From NCBI RefSeq assembly GCF_000759025.1, contig NZ_JPOS01000054.1, forward strand, positions 1 through 52,510: DNA of 52,510 nucleotides. The letters are read 5' to 3'. This DNA comes from Phaeodactylibacter xiamenensis. GTDB taxonomy: Bacteria; Bacteroidota; Bacteroidia; Chitinophagales; Saprospiraceae. The translations under genes were made by a program, and so were the position numbers. Below the pieces are notes generated by a model. The model worked only from the letters and a program-made list of their open reading frames with translations, had not been told where the DNA came from and did not search any database. Positions 1-10,800 of the stretch are shown here, one piece after another (the stretch's first letter is position 1; every line of letters begins with the position of its first letter).

Positions 1-369
1 GAAGTTGGGGCAGCGCTGCCTTTGCCCAATTCGCTCGATGGGGGAGGGGGTGCAGCGCTTCGGACAGGCGATAGGCTGCCACCCGTTGACTGGGAGCAGG
101 TAAGCCGCGAACTAAGTGAGCTACAGTTTGATATTTTCCCGAACCCAGCCAGAGATGAGGCATCTCTGGTGCTTTCCCGGCAGGCCGAAGGAACCGAGGC
201 TGTCGTATATAACCTTTGGGGGCAGGAGTTAGCCCGTTATAGACTGGATGGAGTTCAGGTACAAATGTTGAATGTATCCGAATGGCGTGCTCAAAATACA
301 GCCGTCGTAGTGGTGCTGTTCGAACCCGGTCAGCCTCCTAAGACCAAAAAACTGCTGCTGGTCCGGTAA
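1..369 (+). CDS. C-terminal part of a T9SS-sorted secreted protein (5' truncated)
   Basis: The frame is open from the first base, so this is the end of a gene that starts outside the window. The last ~80 residues form a type A T9SS C-terminal sorting domain: the FDIFPNPARDEASL motif, alternating hydrophobic strands, and a basic hydrophobic end (KKLLLVR). In Bacteroidota this domain directs a protein through the type IX secretion system and is then usually cleaved. The segment before it is Gly/Pro-rich and looks like a linker. Nothing of the functional domain is visible, so the job of the protein cannot be named. A TTG at base 22 is not a credible start, because the reading frame continues upstream of it. 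A strong hairpin terminator follows. Confidence 0.85.
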   Translation, partial: EVGAALPLPNSLDGGGGAALRTGDRLPPVDWEQVSRELSELQFDIFPNPARDEASLVLSRQAEGTEAVVYNLWGQELARYRLDGVQVQMLNVSEWRAQNTAVVVVLFEPGQPPKTKKLLLVR

Positions 370-417
370 TAGGCTCGTTTCAAAAGGTTGGAGGACTTAA
401 AAAACCCAAATGATAAG

Positions 418-444
418 GCTCGGGCATTGTCCCGGGCTTTTTTT
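418..444 (+). terminator. Rho-independent terminator after the T9SS cargo gene
   Basis: A GC-rich stem (gctcggg / cccgggc, one G-T pair) with a short loop is followed directly by a run of seven T. It lies 49 bp after the stop codon of the preceding gene. Confidence 0.8.
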
Positions 445-540
445 ATCAGTCGATTGGAACGCGTCTCGTTGTAGAAGAGCATTGAGTTGATAGGTGCTTC
501 AATTTTCTTAGCTTTAAGGGTAAATTGAGTGTTCAATTTA

Positions 541-672
541 ATGGCTGAAATGACCAATCATCCCATCCAAACCCTTCACCACCTCATCAGTCAGCATCAG
601 GACTGGGATGAGTCCATCTTACTCGACCGCAATCAGTTCCTCACCATGGAAGGACAGGTCGATGACCGGCTG
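541..672 (+). pseudogene. 5' remnant of a Crp/Fnr-type regulator gene
   Basis: From the ATG at 541, about 44 codons read like the N-terminus of a Bacteroidota Crp/Fnr-family regulator: a helical lead followed by LLDRNQFLTMEGQVDDRL, which matches the start of the cyclic-nucleotide-binding domain (usually 'NQFL..EGQV...L' then an aromatic residue). The domain then stops abruptly. In this frame the sequence continues as unrelated codons to a stop at 720, while the +1 frame takes up a DinB-like C-terminus. A complete regulator would be ~190-230 residues, so this is a fragment. The family assignment rests on a short motif and is moderate. Confidence 0.45.
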
Positions 673-1006
673 GCTCGGCAATTACTTCGCCAAAAGCCTG
701 CTGCCCAAACCAAAGCTTAATAAAATGAAGACTTTTTCTTCCATGGACCCGGTCGGCAGTCAACTGGATAAATCCGTTCTTACGACTTTCCTGAAGCAGC
801 AGCAGGAGTTGCTGAGGTTGCTGGAGCAGGCCAAAACAGTGGATCTTACCCGGACAAAGACCAGTATCTCTATTTCTTCATGGATCAGGCTTCGGCTGGG
901 CGATACCTTTCGGGTGGTCATTTACCACAATCAGCGGCATATGGAGCAGGCTGAGCGGGCAGTAGATATTCACCAACACCATAATGCTTTCCAAAATGCC
1001 AAATAA
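665..1006 (+). pseudogene. 3' remnant of a DinB-family protein gene
   Basis: The reading frame ending at 1006 carries the C-terminal ~110 residues of a DinB/YfiT-like four-helix protein: GWLGNYFAKSLLPKPKLNKM, a middle helix rich in Q/E/L, then the typical ISSWIRLRLGDTFRVVIYHNQRH end. The final helix supplies one of the metal-binding histidines in this family. The first ~70-80 residues, which hold the other ligands, are absent. An ATG at 725 could start a 93-residue product, but homology extends upstream of it, so a truncated gene is more likely. The upstream sequence belongs to a different gene in another frame, so the two fragments were probably fused by a deletion. Confidence 0.55.
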
Positions 1007-1895
1007 ATCGGCGGATTTACGAATTCAGCGGTCTGCCATTTAGTAGCAACGGTGGGGACTGTGCATGAGAAATACTTAATAAAAAAGTAAATGCACATTG
1101 CCCACATAATTCATTATTTACAGCCAGCTTTAGCATTGTAATGAAGGAATAAGCTGCAATATCTCGCCTTTGATATGCTAGGTTTTCTATATTTAAGTTC
1201 TGAAAATTTGTTACTCGATATATAAATACTGGAATTCTATTCTAGGATATTCCAAAAATATTTAATAAGTTCGCAAATAATTTATGCAAGCAAACATACA
1301 TACAGCAAGCAAGCCCCCAAAGCAATGAAAACCGAACTGATCCTTATAATTGATCAGTCTAAATTCCTACAGAGTTGCCACGATGCCGGTAAGGTGACGG
1401 GCAGCAGACCGGAATATTTTATGCTTTCCTTTCCTTGCTGAGTGTGGGTGATTCCAACTGGAATTGCCCTTATCACCGGTAAACCGATTATGGTCGCTTC
1501 TGACCTTTTACGCTTGTGCCGGCGGCAGGACTCAACCTTCTGCAGTCGGTGATAGCCTGAACCTTGATACTTTAACTTGATACCTTTTCTGATTTCCACC
1601 GCGTTACGCAACGCCTGTGGGGTGCTGTTTGTGTGTCACCCCGCAGAGTCGTTCTTTTTTCCGGTGGATTTTGGTATTCATGTTCTTTAGGCCGAACCTT
1701 TAATCCGTTCGGTTGGATCGTAAATTTTTCAACAAACATACCGAAGGAGCTTATACACCTTAGTGTTGCCTGCTTTTCGGAACATACTATTGAATTGGTC
1801 CTCAGGATGCCCGTGTACCGGGAACCTGAACGGGCTTATTTCATTTTCAGGCACTTATCGCTTAGGAAAGGGTCTGATCAGAGAAAACGTTAAAC
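1007..1895. other. 889-bp region without a recognisable gene, upstream of the giant repeat protein
   Basis: The first half (to ~1340) is clearly AT-rich and the second half is balanced. A minus-strand frame at 1354-1611 starts with TTG, and a plus-strand frame at 1633-1893 shows no domain; neither is convincing. A small inverted repeat (gcgtt/aacgc) lies at 1601-1614. The AT-rich stretch is a reasonable place for promoter or regulatory DNA of the 16.5-kb gene, but I could not identify a clear Bacteroidota -7/-33 promoter. Confidence 0.4.
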
Positions 1896-4800
1896 ATGTT
1901 TACACAATTACTACCCAAGGTACCAAGTAGAGGTATGCGCCTGGCATCCTTTCTCGTGTTAGTTAGCCCAATCCTTATTTTTGCGCAGCCCTGCCCGCAG
2001 CCCACGTTTTCGGGTGCCCCTGTCGCTGGCGGTCTCGCCGATGGAGCTTACGCGGTCTTTGCTGAGGACCTCGACGGCGATGGCGATATGGATGTGCTTT
2101 CAGCCTCCTTCAACGACAACAAAATCGCCTGGTACGAAAACCTTGGCGGCGGCAACTTCGGCCCGCAGCAGGTCATTTCCACCATCATGAACGGCACGCT
2201 CTCTGTACATGCCGCTGACCTGGATGGCGATGGCGATGTGGATGTCCTTTCTGCCTCCGGGTATGATGATAAAGTAGCCTGGTACGAAAATCTGGGGGGT
2301 GGAAGTTTTGGACCACAGCAAGTCCTGACTACTAACGCTAATGGCGCCATATCTGTCAATGCTTCAGACCTGGACGGGGATGGCGATCTGGACATTCTTT
2401 CGGCTTCGGTTTTCGATGACAAAATTGCCTGGTTTGAGAACCTGGGCGGCGGCGCTTTCTCCGGAGAGCAAATCATTGCAACGGATGCAGATGGTGCTTA
2501 CGATGCCTATGCTGCGGACCTGGATAATGATGGTGATATGGACGTACTTACCGCCTCTGGTTTCGACGATCAGATTGCCTGGTATGAAAATCTGGGGAGC
2601 GGTACCTTTGGCAGTAAGCAGGTCATCACTTCTTCAGCCAATCTGGCCCGATCCGTCTACGCGGCGGATATCAACCTCGACGGGCACATGGATGTGATCT
2701 CTGCCTCCTTTCAGGATGATAAAATCGCCTGGTACGAAAACCTGGGGGGCGGTACTTTTTCTGCTCAGAAAATTATCTCCTTCGCCGCTAATGGTGCGCT
2801 GTCGGTTTATGCGGTGGATATGGACAACGATGGGGATCCTGACGTCCTGTCTGCCTCTCAGTACGATGACGAAATTGCCTGGTACGAAAACCTGGGCGAC
2901 GGCACATTTGCCCCGCAAAGCATTATTGATGGAAATGCCAATGGTGCCATTTCGGTATACGCAGTAGATCTGGACGGTGACGGCGATCCGGATGTGCTTG
3001 GCGCGGCCAACTATGATGATGAAGTATACTGGTTTGAGAATATTTGTATATACCCATTGGATCCGGGCGTGATCGTGAGCGGAGGGGAAACCATCTGCTA
3101 CGGTGGTACACCTTCCATGATGATCGGCAACGTGACCCTGGCGAGTGGAGGGGATGAAAACATCAGCTACACCTGGCGTTCCTCCGCTGATAACTTCACG
3201 AATCCAATACCTATCGCAACCGCACCGATCTTCATTCCGCCTGCCGGGCTGACGCAAACCACCACCTACCGTCGCTATGCCAACGATGGGACCTACAGCA
3301 CCACGCCTACACCATCAGATGGGGAATGGACCGTCACCGTACTCGACGAATTTCATCCGGGACACCTCGCTAATGAAGGGGAGACTATTTGTTTTGAAGG
3401 TATGCCCTCGGAAATAGGAAGTACCGCTCCTGCTACCGGTGGGGATGGGCAAATCACCTACACCTGGCGCTCCTCTGCAGACAACTTTTCCAGCCCAATA
3501 CCCGGGGCCGATGGCCTTACCTATACGCCGGGCGATGGCATGACACAAACCACCACTTTCCGCCGCTACGCTATAGACGAGACCTGCAGTACAGACCCCA
3601 CTCCCGCCATTGGAGAATGGACCGTCACCGTACTGCCCGCCTTTGATCCTGGTCAGATCGCTGACGAAGGTGAAACGATTTGCCCCGGTGGCACGCCATC
3701 CACTATTCCAAATGAATTCCTGGCAACGGGTGGGGATGGACAGCTTTCTTACACCTGGCGTTCTTCCGCTGATAACTTTACAGCGGCTATCCCGGGTGCT
3801 GATAATTCAACCTACACACCTGAGGATGAGCTGCCGCAAACCACTATCTTCCGGCGCTACGCCAGCGATAGTACCTGTAATACCAGCCCTGAAGTATCTC
3901 TGGGATCGTGGACCGTTACCGTTGCCGATACCTCTGCACCGGTTGCGGCATGTCAGGATATTACCGTGCAGCTGGATGAGAATGGGTTCGTCACAATTTC
4001 CACAGATGACCTGGACGCAGGGTCCACTGACGATTGCCCCAACGGATTGGCTAGTCTTTCCCTGTCCGAAACTGATTTCGATTGCGACAATATCGGCACA
4101 AACCCTGTGACGCTAACCGCGGAAGATGTTGGCGGCAATACCGATACTTGTATTGCTAAAGTCATTGTGGAAGACAATGTCCTGCCTGCCGCTGTTTGTC
4201 AGGACATCACCATTCAGTTGGACGCTGGTGGGCTGGGAAGTATTGTACCCGAAGATATCGATAACGGTTCAACCGATGCTTGCGGAATTTTGAGCCTTAG
4301 CGCAGACACCACTGCATTCAACTGTGCGGACGTGGGGCAAAATACCGTAACCCTTACCGTTGAAGACCAGAATGGTAACCTCAATACCTGTACCGCTGCA
4401 GTAACCGTAGCGGATACCATTGCCCCACAGGCGCTATGTCAGGACGTAACCGTTCAGTTGGATGCTGATGGCTTGGGAAGCATCACTGCCTCAATCATAG
4501 ATGCTGGCTCCTCAGATGCCTGCCCATCCTTGCCCGTATCGGGTGGGCCCGTACCGGGTGGGCTAACAAGCCTGGAACTTGATATTACAAATTTTGACTG
4601 CGGTTCTATTGGAGCTAATCCGGTAACCCTGACTGCAGAGGACACCAACGGGAATACGGCAACCTGTACCGCAATCGTTACCGTAGCCGACACGGTAGTG
4701 CCCGAAGTGCTCTGTCAGGCTGTCACCGTGCAGCTTAATGCCAACGGGCAGGGCACCCTCAGTGTGGCAGATGTGGATGGAGGCAGCAGTGATGCGTGCG

Positions 4801-7800
4801 GCCTCGACACCTTATATATAGGCCAAACCGCTTTTGATTGCGCGGATGTTGGTGAGCATACCATCACGCTAACCGCAGTGGACCTGAATGGAAACATGAA
4901 TAGCTGTACCGCTACCATCACAGTACAAGACAATATTGCACCTCAGGTACAATGCGCATCCACTACCTTGCAACTCGATGGCTCCGGGCAAGCGACCCTG
5001 AGCCAGGCAGACCTCAACGCCAGTTCTCTGGACTTCTGTGGGATCGCAAGTACTGTTTTGGATCAGACCCTTTTCGATTGTACAGATATAGGTGCCAATA
5101 CGGTAACCCTTACCGTAACGGACAATAACAGTAACGTCAGTACCTGCACTGCAACAGTTACTATTGAAGATAACATCATGCCGGTGGCCCTCTGTCAAGA
5201 CGCCACGGTACAGCTTGATGTTTTTGGTGTAGGGATCCTCGACGCTGAGGAGATCGATGCCGGCTCGGGTGATGCCTGTCTGGATACACTAATACTGGAT
5301 GAAACCACCTTTGGTTGTGGTAATGTCGGTACCAATACGGTCACGCTCACGGTCACCGATCTGGCAGGCAACAGCAGTAATTGCACCGCCACCGTAACCG
5401 TGGAAGATAACGTACCACCGGTAGCCGGCTGCCAGGATGTTTCCATACAACTGGATTCCCTCGGGTTTGCCGTGCTTCCGCCAGCCGATGTGGAGAATGC
5501 TTCTACCGATGCGTGCCCATACGGGCCCGTACCGGGTGGGGTAGGCCCCTTCCTGCTTGATCAGGATATGTTTGATTGCGGGGACCTGGGTACCAACCTG
5601 GTCACCCTTACTGTGGAAGATGAAAACAACAACAGCGATACCTGCACCGCCATCGTCACCGTAACGGATGTCATAGATCCGATCGCCAGCTGCCAGGACG
5701 TGACGGTACAGTTGAACGCGGATGGCCTGGGGAGCCTGACGGCTGCTGAAGTAGATGCCGGTTCAACAGATAATTGCAGCGTAGACCTGTTGGCTATTGA
5801 TGTTACTAATTTTGATTGTGATGATATTGGGCCCAATCCGGTCCTTCTAACCGTAACGGACCCCAGTGGCAATGAGAGCAGCTGCTCCGCACTGGCTACT
5901 GTAGTGGATAACATTGCTCCACAAGCCCTTTGCCAGGATGTTACCGTACAGCTCGATGCCGATGGTTTGGGCACACTGACACCCGCTGAAGTCGATGCGG
6001 GCTCCGGTGATGTCTGTGGTGAGGTATCCCTTTCCCTTGACATCACTGCCTTCGATTGTGATCAGGTGGGTACGCAAACCGTTGCCCTTACGGCTGAAGA
6101 TGAGTATGGCAACAGCAGTACCTGTACGGCACTCGTTACCGTAGAAGATAATATTGCACCTGATGTGCAGTGCCAGCCAGTCACCGTTCAGCTTGATGAA
6201 AACGGTACAGGCGGTATCACTCCTGCTGCCGTGGACGGAGGTTCCTCAGATGCCTGCGTGTTGGATAACCTAAGCCTGAATATTGCGATTTTTGATTGCT
6301 CCTATATAGGGGATAACGCAGTCCTCCTCACTGCAACGGATGTTAATGGCAATAGCAGTTCCTGCACCGCTACCGTCACTGTTGAAGACAATGTCGCCCC
6401 GGAAGCTATTTGTCAGAACGCGACCGTACAGTTAGCGGCCAATGGAGTAGGGACGCTCACTGCTGCTCAGGTAGATGGTGGCTCAACCGACGCCTGCCCA
6501 TACGGGCCCGTACCGGGCGGGCTAGATGGCTTTAGTCTTAGCCAGGCTTCATTTGGTTGTGGGGATATTGGTATTCAGACCGTCACCCTTACCGTTACCG
6601 ATGTAAATGGTAATAGCAGCTCCTGTGACGCAGAAGTAACCGTTGAAGACAATTTAACACCTACTACCCTGTGTCAGGACGTTACGGTACAGCTGGATGA
6701 CTCCGGCACCGCCACGCTCACCGCCGCACAGGTTGACAATGGTTCCAATGATGCCTGTGGACTCGCCGGGCTTTCACTCAGTACCGAATCCTTTGGTTGT
6801 GAAGACGTGGGAGAGAACCCTGTAACCCTGACCGCAACAGACACGCATGGCAACAGCAGTTCCTGCACCGCTATCGTCACCGTAGAAGACAATGTGGCAC
6901 CACAAGCCCTTTGCCAGAGTATTACGGTTCAACTCGACGCCACCGGTAATGCCAGCCTGACTGCTACCCAGATCGACAACGGCTCGAATGATGCCTGCTC
7001 TACACCGGGTGGTCTTGATAACCTTTCTTTAGATATTACGGCCTTCGGCTGCGATGCAGTTGGTCAAAACAACGTGGTCTTAACAGCTACAGACGTAAAC
7101 GGTAACAGTAGTACCTGCACCGCTGTAGTCACTGTGGAAGATAACGTGGTACCGCAAGCCCTTTGTCAGGATGTAACGGTACAGCTCGATGGCTCAGGTA
7201 CTGGTCAGCTTGACCCCGAAGAAATAGACGCCGGATCAGCTGATGCCTGCGGTATTGGAAGTTTGGTTCTGGACCAGAATACTTTCGATTGCAACGATGT
7301 GGGTACACAAACGGTTACCCTAACGGTCAGTGACGTCAATGGAAATACCGATAGTTGCACTGCCCAGATTACTGTAGAAGATAATATCGTACCGACTGCC
7401 CTTTGCCAGGATGTGACCATACAGTTGGACGCCGATGGCACGGCTAGCCTTTCACCTGCTGATGTAGATGGTGGCTCTGCCGGGGCTTGCGGCGTTTCCA
7501 GCCTGGTACTTAGTGACGATAGCTTTGACTGTTCGGATATCGGTCCTAACCTGGTCACCCTAATTGTCATAGACGTGAATGGGAACGCCAGCACCTGTAC
7601 CTCAACGGTTACTGTAGAAGATAATGTAGCCCCGGAAGCCTTGTGCCAGGACGTGACTGTTCAATTGGATGCCAATGGCTCCGGAAGCCTCACGGCCGCT
7701 CAGGTGGATAATGGCTCTAGTGACGCCTGTGGTCTGGACAATCTGACGATAGATACCGAAACCTTTGATTGTGCCGATATTGGGCCGAATGCCGTTACCC

Positions 7801-10800
7801 TGACTGCTACCGATATTTACGGTAACCACAGTACCTGCTCCGCCCTGATTACAGTAGAGGATAATGTTGCACCGATAGCACTTTGCCAGGACGTAACCGT
7901 ACAATTGGATACTGATGGCTTAGGAGTTCTCACCGCTAATCAGGTGGACGATGGTTCCAATGATGCCTGCCCATACGGGCCCGTACCGGGCAACGTAGAA
8001 AACCTTTCCATCAATCTAACAGGTTTTGACTGCACAGATGTAGGCTTAAATGAAGTCGCCCTGACGGTAACAGACTCCAGCGGCAACAGCAGTACCTGTA
8101 TGGCTACTGTGACGGTTGAAGACAATGTACCTCCAACGATGGTGTGTAACGATCTGACGGTACAGCTTGATGCGGATGGTGCCGGTAGCATAACCGTGAA
8201 TCAAATTGATGGTGGATCAACTGACGCTTGTACTATTTCCAGCCTTGCCCTCGACCAGCATACCTTTGGTTGCAGCGATGTTGGGGTCAACACAGTAACA
8301 TTGATCGGTATAGATAATAACGGAAACAGCAATACCTGTACCGCCTCAGTCACTGTGGAAGACAACATCGTACCGCAGGCCCTCTGCCAGGACATTGCGA
8401 TCCAACTCAATGCAGATGGTGTCGCCAGTCTTGTACCCGCTCAGATTGATGCGGGCTCTAATGATGCTTGTGGCATTGCTACTCAGGGATTGAACATCAC
8501 TACATTTTACTGCGAGGATGTCGGTGCCAATACCGTAGCACTTACCGTTGTAGATGCTAATGGCAATGCCAGTTCCTGTACCGCTGTAGTCACTGTGGAA
8601 GATAATGTGCCGCCTCAGGCGCTTTGCCAGGATGTGACGGCACAGCTGGATGCCGGTGGCAGCGGCTCGCTTACCCCCGCGCAGGTCGATAATGGATCAG
8701 AAGACGCCTGCGGGCTATCGGGGCTTTCCCTGGATGTCACTACATTCGATTGCTCGGACACCGGTCTAAATGAAGTCACCCTTACAGCGACGGATACTAA
8801 CGGCAACAGCAGCACCTGCACCGCTATCGTCACGGTAGAAGACACTGAAGCCCCTCTCGCGCTTTGCCAAAATGCTACCATTCAGCTGGATGCTGATGGT
8901 GGTGCCATTTTGTCTCCGGCTCAAGTCAATGCCGGCTCCATTGATGCTTGTGGCATTGCTACTCAGGGATTGAATATCACTACATTTGATTGCGATGATG
9001 TAGGGCCTAACCTGGTCATCCTCACGCTCACCGATGTGAACGGGAACAGCAGTTCCTGCAATGCTACGGTCATGGTAGAAGACAATATCGCGCCGGTTGC
9101 TTCCTGCGCTGACATAACCGCACAATTGGATGAAAACGGGGAGGTCATCCTTTCGCCGGCTCAAATTGATAACGGATCCTCAGATGCCTGCCCATACGGG
9201 CCCGTACCGGGTGGTGTTGAAAGCTTGTTGCTCGACATTGACGCTTTCGGATGTAATGACCTTGGTCCGAATACCGTCATTCTGACGGTCTCTGATGCTA
9301 ATGGCAACAGCAGCAGTTGTACCAGTCAGGTGACCGTTGAAGATAATGTAGCGCCCACTGCGCTTTGCCAGAATGCAACTGTTGTGCTGTCTGGTACAGG
9401 ATTGGGAAGCCTCACTGTGGATGAAATAAATGCTGGTTCTACCGATGCATGCGGCATTGAAGATATGGTACTGAGCAGCACTACATTTAACTGCGAAAAT
9501 GTAGGCGAGAACCTGGTGGTACTTACCGTTACCGATGTGAACGGCAACAGCAGTTTCTGCAGTGCCACCGTCACCGTGGAAGACAATACCCCACCCGTGC
9601 CTCTATGCCAGGATGTGACGATTGCGCTGGATGCAGATGGGCTGGGCAGCGTCACACCGGCACAAGTCAGTAGCGGCTTTATTGATGCCTGTGGGCCCGA
9701 AACACTGACGCTTGACCGCGGCGATTTCGATTGCGCTGATATCGGTGAGAATACCGTTACACTCACTCAAACGGATGTTAATGGGAATAGCGGCACCTGC
9801 ACGGCTACCGTAACGGTGGAGGACCAAACCCCACCACAAGCGCTTTGCCAAAACGTTACCGTTCAGCTGAACGCATCGGGTGAAGGGGTGCTGCCTCCGG
9901 CACTGGTTGATGCGGGCTCCAACGACGTTTGTGGTGTTGACTGGATTTCCCTCAATCAGACTCAATTTGATTGTGAGGATGTGGGTCAGAATACCGTGAC
10001 ACTCACCGTTGCGGATATCAATGGTAACCTGAGCACCTGTACAGCAGTAGCTACCGTTGAGGACAACATCGCACCCGTTGCCCAATGTCAAAATGTTGTG
10101 GTAGAGCCAGTCTCAGATGTTGCCTACGGGCTGGTACCTGAGGATTTTGATAATGGCTCCACCGATGCCTGCGGCATTGGTAGTTTTTCACTGAATATTG
10201 AAACGCTTAGCTGCGAAGATTTTGGCCCTAATCCGGTAACCCTGACGGTCATGGACAACAACGGCAATACAAGCACCTGTACCGCTATGGCCATCGTTCA
10301 GGATGCCAACGGGCCCACAGCGATCTGTCCCGGGGACATCACAACAGATACGGATCCCGGTGTTTGCGATGCCATAGTGGCCTACGATCTGCCCGAGGCT
10401 GTTTTTGTTTGTGATGAAGCTGTATCTTCCGATACGCTGGAGTTTAACGGGACGATTCAGACTTTCGTTGTGCCCGAAGGGGTGACTTCCCTAAAGATTG
10501 AAGCCTACGGTGCACAGGGCGGCGACGCCAATGTAGGATTTGGTGGTCTGGGGGCTTACATGAGCGGTACTTTCGTGGTAACGCCAGGGCAAGTCATTGA
10601 TGTATTGGTTGGAGAAAAACCAGCCGTATCCAACGGTGGTGGCGGCGGCACCTTTGTGGTAGACCACGATACCGGTATGCCGCTGATTATCGCTGGCGGC
10701 GGTGGCGGCGGTGCCGGGTTCTGCTGTGGTACCATCCACGATGGCGCGCCCGGACAAGTTGCTCCATTTGGCTCTGCCGGTATTAATGCTTCCGGTGGGG

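Noticed and set aside
1303-1314. 12-mer cagcaagcaagc shared with the leader of the hybrid regulator (46058-46069)
   Set aside because: It is a simple-sequence-like motif, and two occurrences in 52 kb are not enough to claim a shared regulatory site.
1354-1611. 85-residue minus-strand frame in the gap before the giant gene
   Set aside because: It has a TTG start, no domain, no leader signal and no supporting neighbour.
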